From the NCBI GenBank assembly GCA_023417785.1, contig JAEZEH010000089.1:14795-78794 (forward strand): a stretch of DNA of 64,000 bases, in the 5' to 3' direction. Made by a program: the position numbers and the translations under genes. A model generated the notes under the pieces. The model saw only the letters and a program-made list of their open reading frames with translations. It ran no database searches and was not told the DNA's origin. This DNA is from Bacteroidota bacterium. Lineage in GTDB: Bacteria; Bacteroidota; Bacteroidia; Cytophagales; Cyclobacteriaceae. Positions 33,128-41,638 of the stretch are shown in pieces. Within the stretch, counting starts at the first letter, position 1. Each line of letters starts with the position of its first letter.

Positions 33128-33640
33128 ATGCTACATACGTTCAAGAGAGCCAAGTATCCGAGACAAGGGCATCGCAATACCATTCCTGACTGGATGGGAT
33201 ATCCCGGATCGGATTATAGCAGGTACGATCCGTATCAGGAAGATGCAGGGGGAGGTGATCGAAAGGGATATCATGCGCTCGAAGGTGCTGGACGTCAGGG
33301 ATGGGACTTTGATCAGAATAGAGGCTACGCCTCTGTTCACGGAAACCGCAGGGGAACAGCCGGGGAGAACAAACAAACCCGTGATCATCGGGGGAAGGGG
33401 CCGCGCAGCTATCAGCGAACCGATGAACGCATACTTGAGGATATTGTTGAGAAGGTTTCATCAAGAGGTATAGATGCCTCTGATGTTGAGATCCGGATAG
33501 ACAAAGGTGATGTGAGGCTTTCGGGAAGTATGCCTGGGAGGCAGTCGAGGCGCGTCCTGGAAGATATCGTTGAGGACGTTGCCGGGGTACGTAATGTCGA
33601 GAACGGCATACGCGTAAGCAATTCTGACGTGGTACAATAA
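33128..33640 (+). CDS. BON-domain protein
   Basis: The 170-residue protein has a Gly/Asp/Tyr/Arg-rich disordered first half (about 1-95) and a BON domain in the second half (about 96-165): TDERILEDIVEKVSSRGID, DVEIRIDKGDVRLSGSMPG, RVLEDIVEDVAGVRNVENGIRV. BON domains bind phospholipid or interact with membranes and are frequent in stress-response proteins. There is no signal peptide. The gene stands alone and ends in a strong bidirectional terminator. Confidence 0.9.
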   Translation: MLHTFKRAKYPRQGHRNTIPDWMGYPGSDYSRYDPYQEDAGGGDRKGYHALEGAGRQGWDFDQNRGYASVHGNRRGTAGENKQTRDHRGKGPRSYQRTDERILEDIVEKVSSRGIDASDVEIRIDKGDVRLSGSMPGRQSRRVLEDIVEDVAGVRNVENGIRVSNSDVVQ

Positions 33641-33641
33641 T

Positions 33642-33671
33642 AAAAAAGCCTGATGTTACTCAGGCTTTTTT
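33642..33671. terminator. bidirectional rho-independent terminator
   Basis: Twelve-base arms (AAAAAAGCCTGA and TCAGGCTTTTTT) around a 6-base loop sit between the convergent BON and SWIB genes. Confidence 0.88.
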
Positions 33672-33688
33672 ATGGTTGGTAGTTAATA

Positions 33689-34150
33689 CTACTTCACATT
33701 CTTGTTTACAACTTTTGCTAGTTCGAACATGGAGATCTGGTCTTTGCCACCAAATACGGGTTTCAATTTTCCGTCGGCGTTGATCATTCTCTTGTTCTTG
33801 CTATCCTGAAGACCATTTTTCTTGATGTAGGTCCAGATCTTTTTGATGATCTCGGTCCGGGGAAGAGGCTTGGAGCCTACAACTTCACCAAGAGTTGGAC
33901 TTGGAGTCAACGGCGCCATGAACGCCGCGTTCGGTTTTCGGGCCGATTTTTTCTTGGCCGACTTCTTACCAGCTTTTTTGCCAGCTTTCTTTGCAGATTT
34001 TTTAGCTGACTTCTTAGCTGACTTCTTAGCTACTTTCTTAGCTGATTTCTTAGCTACCTTCTTGGTAACTTTCTTAGCTGACTTCTTAGCGGCTTTCTTT
34101 GCCGGTCTTTTTGCTGCTTTCTTAGCAGACTTCTTCGCTGTTTTTGCCAT
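33689..34150 (-). CDS. SWIB/MDM2-domain protein with histone H1-like tail
   Basis: The 153-residue protein starts with about 72 residues of Lys/Ala/Ser repeats (KKSAKK-type units), the signature of histone H1-like and Hc1-type DNA-compacting tails. A complete SWIB/MDM2 domain follows (about 82-153; PLPRTEIIKKIWTYIKKNGLQ, then GKDQISMFELAKVV). Positive tail plus SWIB suggests a nucleoid-associated protein. Similar fusions are known in Bacteroidota and chlamydiae. The repeat makes a hydrophobic open frame appear on the opposite strand, which I treat as an artefact. Confidence 0.92.
   Translation of the reverse strand: MAKTAKKSAKKAAKRPAKKAAKKSAKKVTKKVAKKSAKKVAKKSAKKSAKKSAKKAGKKAGKKSAKKKSARKPNAAFMAPLTPSPTLGEVVGSKPLPRTEIIKKIWTYIKKNGLQDSKNKRMINADGKLKPVFGGKDQISMFELAKVVNKNVK
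33950..34145 (-). repeat. tandem-like Lys/Ala coding repeat
   Basis: The coding sequence for the Lys-rich tail repeats near-identical 12-base units (for example CTTCTTAGCTGA on the plus strand), so it can change length by slippage. It is part of the SWIB gene, not a separate element. Confidence 0.7.
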
Positions 34151-34936
34151 AGCGTTTTTTGTTAAGTGTTTAATTGAAGAACTATTTTCTATAGTGTAAA
34201 GATATAATCAGAGGGATTTTTCAGGGCCAATATATTTTTTCCGGTTACTATATTGGACTGACTTTTCCGTCTGATCGGTCTTTCACTCACCGAAAATACA
34301 GGTGTGGTTTGAATTATCCTAATTCTTACCACATCTGTTTGTAAAATTTATATACCAGATGAATTTCTCATAGGTAAATTCATAGCGTTTCAGTCGGTAT
34401 TTATTGACAATTCTTACTTCTCTGTATCGGGGATGTCGAACGATTGCCAATGAAAAATGATCCTCTGCTCCAGAGGAAAGCAGAGATGCTGACTCGAAAA
34501 AAAATACTTCCTTCCTCCGTGCTGCTCTGAAATCCGCTGTATTTTTTCAAAACGAGAAGGTGACTTTCTTTAGATCGGAATGCCGGACTTCATTCAGTTA
34601 ATCCACCCTGGGGGTCAATTTTCCCTATGAAAACATCCTTATTTTTGTATTTATTAGTTAGATAGATATGCTTGAGTTTCATCTCGGAGCTCGGATACGA
34701 GAGGTCTGACAATCTCACAGGACCCATGTTGAAAGACGTTGGATGAAGCATAAACCATATTGATCCGTTGATCATCAACTGGCTGCGTCCCTGCGGGAAA
34801 CCGTAGATTAGTGTCAAAACCTTACTCGCTTCAAATGGCGTTTCATCCAGCAATAAAAGTGCACCACATGTCTGTATGAAAGGTCATCCTGTTTTGTAAC
34901 TTGAGGCCATGCCGCAGGGAAATCCATCTGATTATT
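34151..34936. other. gene-poor stretch, 786 bases
   Basis: Only an 87-codon minus-strand frame (34590-34853) looks mildly protein-like; it has no recognised domain and could be a gene remnant. I see no RNA gene, repeat or mobile element. Confidence 0.45.
34590..34853 (-). CDS. possible small protein or gene remnant
   Basis: An 87-residue frame (MLDETPFEASKVLTLIYG ... HIYLTNKYKNKDVFIGK) with reasonable amino acid composition but no recognised family, no clear promoter and no neighbour in an operon. It lies in an otherwise empty stretch. It could be a real small protein or a fragment of a decayed gene. Confidence 0.3.
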   Translation of the reverse strand: MLDETPFEASKVLTLIYGFPQGRSQLMINGSIWFMLHPTSFNMGPVRLSDLSYPSSEMKLKHIYLTNKYKNKDVFIGKIDPQGGLTE

Positions 34937-35158
34937 ATGAAATATCGAAAACTCCGGACTTTTGACGACATTATTCATGCTACAATTGCCCGGGACGTTC
35001 TCGAGAATAACGGTATTCCCTGTTTTCTCACCAATGAGAATGTCACGACCCTGCTTCCGAGCCTGAATTTTATACATGGTGGGGGAATACACCTGATGGT
35101 GGCGGAAGAAAACTTTGTGGCCGCGGATGAGTTGCTTGAGCGGGGAGCGGAAGGTTAG
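34937..35158 (+). CDS. DUF2007 putative signal-transducing protein
   Basis: The 73-residue protein matches DUF2007: a start MKYRKLRTFDDIIHATIARDVLENNGIPCFL, then GGIHLMVAEENFVAADELLE. This is a small ferredoxin-like fold found alone or fused to zinc ribbons; the function is unknown. I use the ATG at 34937 because the fold begins there; the frame runs 12 codons further upstream with a TTG. Single gene. Confidence 0.82.
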   Translation: MKYRKLRTFDDIIHATIARDVLENNGIPCFLTNENVTTLLPSLNFIHGGGIHLMVAEENFVAADELLERGAEG

Positions 35159-35180
35159 AATCAGAATTTCGGCGTCGAAG

Positions 35181-35417
35181 TTAATCCTTCATGATCGTTT
35201 CGTTGCTGATCCCGTTCGGTTTTTTTCTCCGTGACCTGTATCCGACCCTTTCAACGGCCCCCTTGATCCAGGAATCACTCAGGCTGATTTGGATTGCTTC
35301 TATGCCCTTGAGTTTGCTCACAACTTTTTGAATCGTTTTAACACGACCACCTTCTGGCAATTCCCGAAACACGGTAATTTGTTTGCTTCCTATTTCTAAA
35401 AACACTGACGAAAGCAT
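35181..35417 (-). CDS. small hypothetical protein
   Basis: A 78-residue frame with a hydrophobic N-terminal half (MLSSVFLEIGSKQITVFREL) and a basic C-terminal half (GYRSRRKKPNG). No family is recognised. It is convergent with the DUF2007 gene. Support is composition only, so it may be spurious. Confidence 0.4.
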   Translation of the reverse strand: MLSSVFLEIGSKQITVFRELPEGGRVKTIQKVVSKLKGIEAIQISLSDSWIKGAVERVGYRSRRKKPNGISNETIMKD

Positions 35418-36212
35418 AGCTCTAACATAACTTTCTGTCCATACAATAAAAATATATTGACCTGTCAGACGTCTGTCTTTAGCTTGGCATCAAGGTGCTA
35501 AACCCGAAGCGAATGAATCCTTTATTCCAGATAGCGACAGCCCTATTCAACGGCGTGTTAACGACGACACTTGGCCAAGGTGGTCATGGTATTCATGACT
35601 GGAAGTACTTTGGTATCTTACCAGTCTAGGTCCGTGTTTCCCTCCGAGCGCTTCTATTGTCGGCTACATCGAATTGGAACCTTTCATGGTGGATCAATTC
35701 TATACAATCACCGGTTGGGAGTCTTTTTAATCCGATGTTACCACCGGTACGTTCATTTGATCTTAAGAACAATCGGCCGGAATGAAAGGTCGTGGCGTTT
35801 AACGCGACTCACCCAAAGACGATTGTTTCAAACGTCCATCACGTACCGATTTGAAGGTGGCTGGTAAAGCTATCAGCAATAAGGACGACGTTGGTGGCAT
35901 GTATGCTTTCATTGAAAAGTTGTAAAACCACTGATAAAAATCAGGGAGTTAAAATTGTACTTGAGACAAATACTTCTCATTTGATTTAACCCGTACTTAT
36001 TTGGAAGGGCCGCCCCAGGCAAGTGAACAATTTTCGGGGTTGAATGAACAAAAAAACTTACAATAGGCGAGTAGCCATAACGTTGGTCCAGATTTTTTGC
36101 GTTGGGAAACCATCGAAATCCCGATTTTTGCACTTCTCTTATCCAGGTAAGAAGACGAAATCCAATTCAAAATAAATATGCATATGAACCCACATTTTTG
36201 TAAGGTAAAAAA
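35418..36212. other. 795-base stretch with possible decayed coding sequence
   Basis: Short runs read like protein in different plus-strand frames, for example a 38-codon frame from 35512 ending in GIHDWKYFGILPV, and a run near 35850-35925 reading KVAGKAISNKDDVGGMYAF. They are broken by stops and frame changes. This fits a decayed gene but I cannot name a parent. Nothing else is seen. Confidence 0.35.
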
Positions 36213-36647
36213 ATGGATATGCGAAAGTGGATTGTGATAGTTGATGATGACCTGGATATACATTTTATCTACCGGAAGGTCTTTGAGCGGATGGGGTTAG
36301 CAGATTCAATCAAATTGTTCGAACACGGCGAGGATGTCCTGGAGTTTTTGAATGCCTCATCGCACGAAGTCAAACTTATTTTTTCCGATATGAATATGCC
36401 TGTCATGGATGGGTTGCAGCTTAGAAGGGCGATCAATGAGCAGGCTGGTGGAGATTTTAGAAGTATTCCATTTGTTTTCCTGTCCACCAGCGCAAAAAAC
36501 GAGGAAGTCAGAGCGGCCTATGATCTGATGGTACAAGGCTTTTTCCAGAAAGGTCTTACTATGGCGGAAATCGAGGCGTCATTACGATCAATTCTTCGTT
36601 ACTGGGAAACTTGCACATGGCCAGAGCCGACTGCGGCGTGTTGTTAA
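36213..36647 (+). CDS. single-domain response regulator
   Basis: The 144-residue protein is a CheY-like receiver domain: VIVDDDLDIHFIYRKVFERMG (acidic pair near residues 10-12), the phosphoacceptor aspartate in SDMNMPVMDG (about 58), LSTSAKNEEV with the conserved T/S, and QGFFQKG with the lysine. No output domain follows, so it would act by protein contact. No histidine kinase is adjacent; the orphan kinase at 53216 is one candidate among others in the genome. The last residues (WPEPTAACC) are unusual. Confidence 0.93.
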   Translation: MDMRKWIVIVDDDLDIHFIYRKVFERMGLADSIKLFEHGEDVLEFLNASSHEVKLIFSDMNMPVMDGLQLRRAINEQAGGDFRSIPFVFLSTSAKNEEVRAAYDLMVQGFFQKGLTMAEIEASLRSILRYWETCTWPEPTAACC

Positions 36648-36760
36648 GGCAAACAATTTACCGTCTATAACGGACGCCTATTGATTCTTTGACATAAGTT
36701 TACGTCTTTCGTTCAGCGGGAATCAACCAGTTTCAAACCTCTTCCAATCTTTTCCCTCAA

Positions 36761-37078
36761 ATGCCTGAGAAGAATCTGAATTTTGTCACAGAGGGTTCCG
36801 AAATCCTGAATCTGCTTCAACGAAGTAAGGACGGGGGCACTTGCATTGCAATTAAGGCGTTGCGACTGGGCACCGATATCGTTGTTACTGCTGTAGAAGA
36901 ACTGTTGAAAGAGGGCGACCGACATAAGGTAATCCTAAAGCATTACGACACGTCCGGGTATATTCTAGCCACGAACAAATTATATCTCCACGAAATTGAG
37001 GCAGTCTGCCCTTTTTCTACGCTATTCCCGAATCCCATCAAAGATCAGGTGGAGAAGGATCGGCCCTGGTATTTTTAA
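36761..37078 (+). CDS. hypothetical protein
   Basis: The 105-residue protein begins MPEKNLNFVTEGSEIL and has a mixed alpha/beta pattern (IKALRLGTDIVVTAVEELLKEGD, VILKHYDTSGYILA). No signal peptide, membrane helix or recognised family. Coding-like composition. It lies between the response regulator and the AlkB gene, all on the same strand with gaps of 113 and 135 bases. Confidence 0.6.
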   Translation: MPEKNLNFVTEGSEILNLLQRSKDGGTCIAIKALRLGTDIVVTAVEELLKEGDRHKVILKHYDTSGYILATNKLYLHEIEAVCPFSTLFPNPIKDQVEKDRPWYF

Positions 37079-37213
37079 CACTTTACTCCGATAGATTTCG
37101 CGCCTCCGGCAAGTTGTAGATTGATTGCCATTGAAAATCAGCGTAGCCCTCGACCGCGGACAATCGCGTTTCCCTGGCACCGGCTTTTGAGCCGGCTTTA
37201 GCGAAGTTTGATT

Positions 37214-37786
37214 ATGGATCTATTCGGACAGTCGACGGACCTTGTGCCGGGTTTTTTGTATTACCCGGATTTCATTACCGAATCTGAAGAATGCGACCTG
37301 CTCGGCGTGATAAAAAGCATCCCCCTCCATTCGTTCGTCTTTCAGGGGTATGAAGCAAAGCGCCGCGTAGAGAGTTTCGGATATGATTATAGTTTCGAGG
37401 ACAATAGGCTTCGGCAAGGAAAGGAGATACCTACGGAATTCCAGCAGCTGGTGCGACGAGTCGCATCGTCTCTGGCGATCGACCCGTCGGAGATTCGCGA
37501 ACTTCTGGTAACCGAGTATCCCATTGGCGCGCAGATCAACTGGCACCGCGACGCCTTTCCTTTCGAGATCATCGCCGGCGTCTCCTTAGTGGCAGATTGC
37601 ACGTTTCGGTTGCGACCTTATGAGAAGGTCAATCAAGGTCGAAAAAGTATTCGGTCGCATGTGGTGAAACGACGATCATTGTACATCATGAGGGATGAAG
37701 CACGTTACCAATGGCAACACAACATTCTGCCTGTAACCAAATTCCGGTACTCAATTACGCTCAGAACGATACGCACCCAGGTTTGA
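37214..37786 (+). CDS. AlkB-like 2OG-Fe(II) dioxygenase
   Basis: The 190-residue protein has the iron ligands of an AlkB-type dioxygenase: H111 and D113 in INWHRDA, and H169 in QWQHNI. The 2-oxoglutarate-binding arginine R178 and the second arginine R184 (RYSITLR) also match. AlkB enzymes remove alkyl groups from DNA or RNA bases by oxidation. Length is close to short bacterial homologues (E. coli AlkB is 216). A TTG six bases upstream is open too, but the ATG at 37214 is the better start. It converges with the HAD gene, with five bases between the stops. Confidence 0.9.
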   Translation: MDLFGQSTDLVPGFLYYPDFITESEECDLLGVIKSIPLHSFVFQGYEAKRRVESFGYDYSFEDNRLRQGKEIPTEFQQLVRRVASSLAIDPSEIRELLVTEYPIGAQINWHRDAFPFEIIAGVSLVADCTFRLRPYEKVNQGRKSIRSHVVKRRSLYIMRDEARYQWQHNILPVTKFRYSITLRTIRTQV

Positions 37787-37791
37787 TCGGT

Positions 37792-38589
37792 TCAATCAAT
37801 AAGCTTATATAACACTTCGATGACCCCATTCCTGTCGTTGGAACCGGCATGGTATTGGGCTGCTTTTTTTACTTCCGGGTGTGCGTTCTCCATGGCGTAG
37901 CTGAATCGCGATTCCTGTAACATCTCAACGTCATTGAGAAAATCACCGAATGCCATTGTCTCGTCCCGGGAGATGCCGAAGCGTTCCTGCACATGCCGCA
38001 GTGCACGGCCCTTGTTCGCGAGCGGATCGGACAAGTCGAGCCATATTTTACCCGACACCTTCACCTGGAGGATGTCTGATTTTTTCCGAAAGTGCTGATA
38101 GGTATTTTGTTCTGCTCCATTGAGGTCGCAAAGGGCAATTTTGAGGAAGTCATCGTCTTCGACGGTTGTAACATCACTGACTACCTTTACGCGATCATAA
38201 TACAGCGTCATCTTTTCCAGAAATTCGGGCGTTTCATCGTCTATATAAGCCTGTTTTTTTCCGCAAAGGATCTGAAATACTCCGGGAAAATTTCTGGCAT
38301 CAATCAACTGTGCGCGGGCGGTGTCTTTGTCCATTGCCTGAACCAGCAGCTCTTCATCTTTATAGGCTACGTAGCTGCCATTTTCAGCAATGAATAAGAT
38401 TTCTTGTTCGAGTCCGGGGAATAATTTTAGAATATTATAATATTGTCTCCCACTGGCGGCCGCGAAGAGAATGCCTTTCCGGTGAAGTTTCTCAAAAGTT
38501 GCATAGAATTCTTCCGGGAGCTTATGGTCTGAGGTTAGCAACGTTCCATCCATATCAGCGACGACCAGTTTAATCGATGTAAAGTCCAT
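37792..38589 (-). CDS. Cof-type HAD-IIB phosphatase
   Basis: The 265-residue protein starts with the HAD catalytic motif VVADMDGTLLTSDHKL (nucleophile and acid aspartates near 10 and 12). It contains FAAASGRQYY (motif II), a C2B cap with DDETPEF, and LANKGRALRHVQERFGI ... AFGDFLNDVEML (motif IV). Cof-type enzymes dephosphorylate sugar phosphates, flavin or pyridoxal phosphates in the cytoplasm. The frame is open 38 codons upstream, but the family starts at 38589. Confidence 0.93.
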   Translation of the reverse strand: MDFTSIKLVVADMDGTLLTSDHKLPEEFYATFEKLHRKGILFAAASGRQYYNILKLFPGLEQEILFIAENGSYVAYKDEELLVQAMDKDTARAQLIDARNFPGVFQILCGKKQAYIDDETPEFLEKMTLYYDRVKVVSDVTTVEDDDFLKIALCDLNGAEQNTYQHFRKKSDILQVKVSGKIWLDLSDPLANKGRALRHVQERFGISRDETMAFGDFLNDVEMLQESRFSYAMENAHPEVKKAAQYHAGSNDRNGVIEVLYKLID

Positions 38590-38905
38590 TTTTATAAATA
38601 ATGTGTTTCCAGGACAGCAAGGTAAAACTAATGCCTGGAATGCTCGGCGGAGTAGCATCGATTTTGTCAGCTGCCAATAAGAAGAAAAATGGATGGGATT
38701 CAAGAATTAACTCGGCCATGAGAAAGGACCAAACGCAGTACTTTAGATTAATTGGTTCCTGACGACGAGATTTAGTTCACCTTAGAATCCGAGGTTATGT
38801 ACATTCTTGCTAGATTGATGTCCAATGTTTGGCAAACACCAACTCAGCGTCGCGATGACCTTGACTAAACAATCCCTTTGTTCGTTGCCACCTCAGATAA
38901 AAACA
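38590..38905. other. intergenic region between divergent genes
   Basis: The 316 bases between the HAD gene (minus strand) and the lipoprotein gene (plus strand) contain no convincing gene. They should hold two promoters, but I see no full TAnnTTTG box with good spacing. Confidence 0.5.
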
Positions 38906-39883
38906 ATGAGCCGATCGATCTTGAAAAGCAGGTTAATAACACAACTATTACTCTGTATTGCCTTAATGCAGTGTCACACAGGGAAACCTATCCAGATTGA
39001 TCTTGGATCCGTTCCGTCCAGGGTTGAAGTTTTTGCCGATGGAATTGTATCCACAACCCTTTTTGAACGCGATATAGCCATTTCACCGGATGGCAACGAA
39101 ATAATATTCACTTTAGGTGACTATAGGCAATCCAGGAGATGCCTTGTGAGATTTGTTAAAGTCGATGGTATGTGGAGTAAAAAGGAGATTCTAAGTTTTT
39201 CAGGAAGATATCATGATATTGAACCCGCTTTTTCAGTCGACGGCAAAAAGTTGTTCTTCGCATCCAACAGGCCCGTCGGTGCGGATTCGACCCGGTCGGA
39301 TTACAATATATGGGTCTCCGACAGGACGGGACACACTTGGGGTGAGCCCCAGCCCTTAATGCAGGAAATTAATTCTCGTCAGGATGAGTTTTATCCATCG
39401 GTAAGCCGAAATGGAAATCTCTATTTCACGTCAGTCCGTGAAAATGGCGTTGGCAGCGAAGATATTTTTGTCAGCCGATGGGTTGATGGCTCGTATTTAT
39501 ATCCCGAACCCCTGGATTCTGCTATCAATACAAGTACCTATGAATTCAACGCGTACGTTACTCCCGACGAAGACCTGATAATCTTCAGTTCATTTGGCCG
39601 GAAAGATGACCTTGGCGGTGGAGATTTATACTACAGCCGAAAAGATAAATTCGGAAACTGGAAGCCTGCCTTGAACATGGGGCCGAAAGTCAATTCGGCT
39701 TACATTGATTTTTGTCCATTCATAGATTTTCAAAGAGGAAATTTTTATTTCACGAGCCAAAGGGTTATTCCGTCAGATGCAAAGCTTCAAAGTATATCCG
39801 AACTTGAAGAGTATTCAAACGGTGTCCTTAACGGAATGGGTAACATTTTCAGAGTAGGCCTCAATGAGATTGAGTTTGATTGA
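38906..39883 (+). CDS. PD40 beta-propeller lipoprotein
   Basis: The 325-residue protein has a lipoprotein signal ending in the lipobox ALMQC (about residues 18-22). PD40/TolB-like beta-propeller repeats follow: ISPDGNEIIF, FSVDGKKLFFASNRP, PSVSRNGNLYFTSV and VTPDEDLIIFSSFG. It should sit in the outer or inner membrane leaflet facing the periplasm and mediate protein contacts. The chosen start puts the signal directly at the N-terminus; the frame is open 27 codons upstream. Single gene. Confidence 0.88.
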   Translation: MSRSILKSRLITQLLLCIALMQCHTGKPIQIDLGSVPSRVEVFADGIVSTTLFERDIAISPDGNEIIFTLGDYRQSRRCLVRFVKVDGMWSKKEILSFSGRYHDIEPAFSVDGKKLFFASNRPVGADSTRSDYNIWVSDRTGHTWGEPQPLMQEINSRQDEFYPSVSRNGNLYFTSVRENGVGSEDIFVSRWVDGSYLYPEPLDSAINTSTYEFNAYVTPDEDLIIFSSFGRKDDLGGGDLYYSRKDKFGNWKPALNMGPKVNSAYIDFCPFIDFQRGNFYFTSQRVIPSDAKLQSISELEEYSNGVLNGMGNIFRVGLNEIEFD

Positions 39884-40237
39884 TGCCCAAAGGTTGCTGA
39901 ATTAATAGCAAACCGAAATCACTTAGCAGTAGTGCAGGTTTTCAGGAGGCTCCAGGTTCCTTGGATTTTCTCATTTCAATGGCAGTAATAGACCTAAAGG
40001 CATCCATTAAAGAATGCCAACTTTTTAAATTACACGCCTCATCTTGTTGTAATACAATCAACTATGCGACGCCGAGGCCATCATTGCAAGGCAGATCTAT
40101 AAATTTTTAAATGAGTTAAAAAACATCTACATTTGTGTTGGTTATTATAAATGCGCATTTGAACCGAAAAAGGGAGGTCTAAATGCATGTACGTTGTTAA
40201 TATAAGAAGGCTATAACATCCTTTCCTAGCTAACCTA
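39884..40237. other. intergenic region before the MBOAT gene
   Basis: The 354 bases hold no convincing gene. A possible -7 box (TACATTTG at 40128-40135) is listed separately. Confidence 0.5.
40128..40135 (+). promoter_or_regulatory. -7 box before the MBOAT gene
   Basis: TACATTTG matches TAnnTTTG exactly but lies 103 bases before the ATG and has no TTG at the usual upstream distance. Low confidence. Confidence 0.35.
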
Positions 40238-41638
40238 ATGCTTTTCAATTCGATCGACTTTGCGATCTTCCTGCCAATAGTATTTCTTATCTATTGGCTT
40301 CTGCTCGGCAGGAGTCTGAAGGCCCAAAATGTTTTTATCGTCGCCGCGAGTTATCTGTTTTACGGCTGGTGGGACTGGCGATTTCTTTCGCTGATTATTT
40401 TCAGCACTGTCGTGGACTACGCAGTGGGTCTGAAATTGAAAAACGAACAATGCAACTCACGGCGAAAGATACTTCTTTGGATAAGCCTTACTACAAACCT
40501 GAGCCTTCTTGGATTCTTCAAATATTATAATTTCTTCCTCGATAATTTTGTCACGGCGTTTTCCTTCTTTGGAATGGAGATCAGAGCGAATTCTCTGAAC
40601 ATAATTCTTCCCGTTGGAATCAGTTTCTATACTTTCCAGACATTGAGCTATACCATCGATGTTTACAAAAGACGACTCGAACCCACCGCGGATTTTACTG
40701 CCTTCTCTGCGTTTGTAAGCTTCTTTCCACAACTCGTGGCCGGACCCATTGAACGCGCAACTCACCTATTGCCACAGTTTTATGTCGACCGGATTTTGAA
40801 GTATGAAGACGTTTCATCAGGATTGAAGATGATCCTGTGGGGTTTGTTCATGAAAATGGCTGTTGCGGATCGCCTCGCATTGTATGTTGAAGATGTATAC
40901 GGAAATATAGATGCACATTCGGGGGCAACATTGATCGCCGCGACAATTTTTTTTGCTATTCAAATATATTGCGATTTCGGAGGATACTCCCTCATAGCTA
41001 TTGGAACAGCGAAATTGTTTGGATTTGACTTGATGGTGAATTTCAAACGCCCGTATCTCGCTTTTTCATTCACGGATTTCTGGGCACGCTGGCATATATC
41101 GTTGTCCACTTGGTTTCGGGATTACCTTTATATCCCTCTTGGCGGGAATAAAAAGGGTAAGGTTCGCACCAATATCAATCTTATAGTTGTGTTTATTGTG
41201 AGCGGATTCTGGCACGGTGCCAATTGGACGTTCATAATTTGGGGAGCCTTGCATGGTTTATACCTTAGTGTTGAAAAGCTCTTAAGTTGGATAAAATTAC
41301 CCAGACTGGTGGCTTTACCCGCGGTCTTTTCCTTAACCTGTTTCGCCTGGATTTTTTTCAGGGCTCCGTCTGCTGGAGATTCATTTAAGATTATTAACAG
41401 AATTTTTACCGGTGCTGGTCATGGATTCTATTTCGGTGACGTTGGAATTTTTTTATTCTCTGTTATTGCAATCTTGATTTTACTTGTCAACGACATTGTG
41501 GTCGACTATTACCCGGAGTTTCGACTGCTTACAAACAAATACGGAAGTATCCGATATGCATCTATTGCGTTGATAATTTTGTATATCATCGGTTTCGGTG
41601 TTTTTGATAGTAGTCAGTTTATTTACTTTCAGTTTTAA
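40238..41638 (+). CDS. MBOAT-family O-acyltransferase (AlgI-like)
   Basis: The 466-residue protein has about ten membrane helices and the AlgI/MBOAT signatures: LFNSIDFAIFLPIVFLIYW at the start, LPVGISFYTFQTLSYTIDVY, and FSFTDFWARWHISLSTWFRDYLYIPLGG. The conserved residues H326 (FWHGANW) and H339 (LHG) are present. The family moves acetyl or acyl groups from the cytoplasm to sugars outside. The next gene, an SGNH-like protein starting on the last base of this stop codon, is the expected partner that finishes the acyl transfer. The target polymer is not indicated. Confidence 0.93.
   Translation: MLFNSIDFAIFLPIVFLIYWLLLGRSLKAQNVFIVAASYLFYGWWDWRFLSLIIFSTVVDYAVGLKLKNEQCNSRRKILLWISLTTNLSLLGFFKYYNFFLDNFVTAFSFFGMEIRANSLNIILPVGISFYTFQTLSYTIDVYKRRLEPTADFTAFSAFVSFFPQLVAGPIERATHLLPQFYVDRILKYEDVSSGLKMILWGLFMKMAVADRLALYVEDVYGNIDAHSGATLIAATIFFAIQIYCDFGGYSLIAIGTAKLFGFDLMVNFKRPYLAFSFTDFWARWHISLSTWFRDYLYIPLGGNKKGKVRTNINLIVVFIVSGFWHGANWTFIIWGALHGLYLSVEKLLSWIKLPRLVALPAVFSLTCFAWIFFRAPSAGDSFKIINRIFTGAGHGFYFGDVGIFLFSVIAILILLVNDIVVDYYPEFRLLTNKYGSIRYASIALIILYIIGFGVFDSSQFIYFQF

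Noticed and set aside
33843..34199. 118-codon hydrophobic open frame opposite the SWIB gene
   Set aside because: It is the mirror of the Lys/Ala-rich repeat; the sense frame is the clear SWIB protein.
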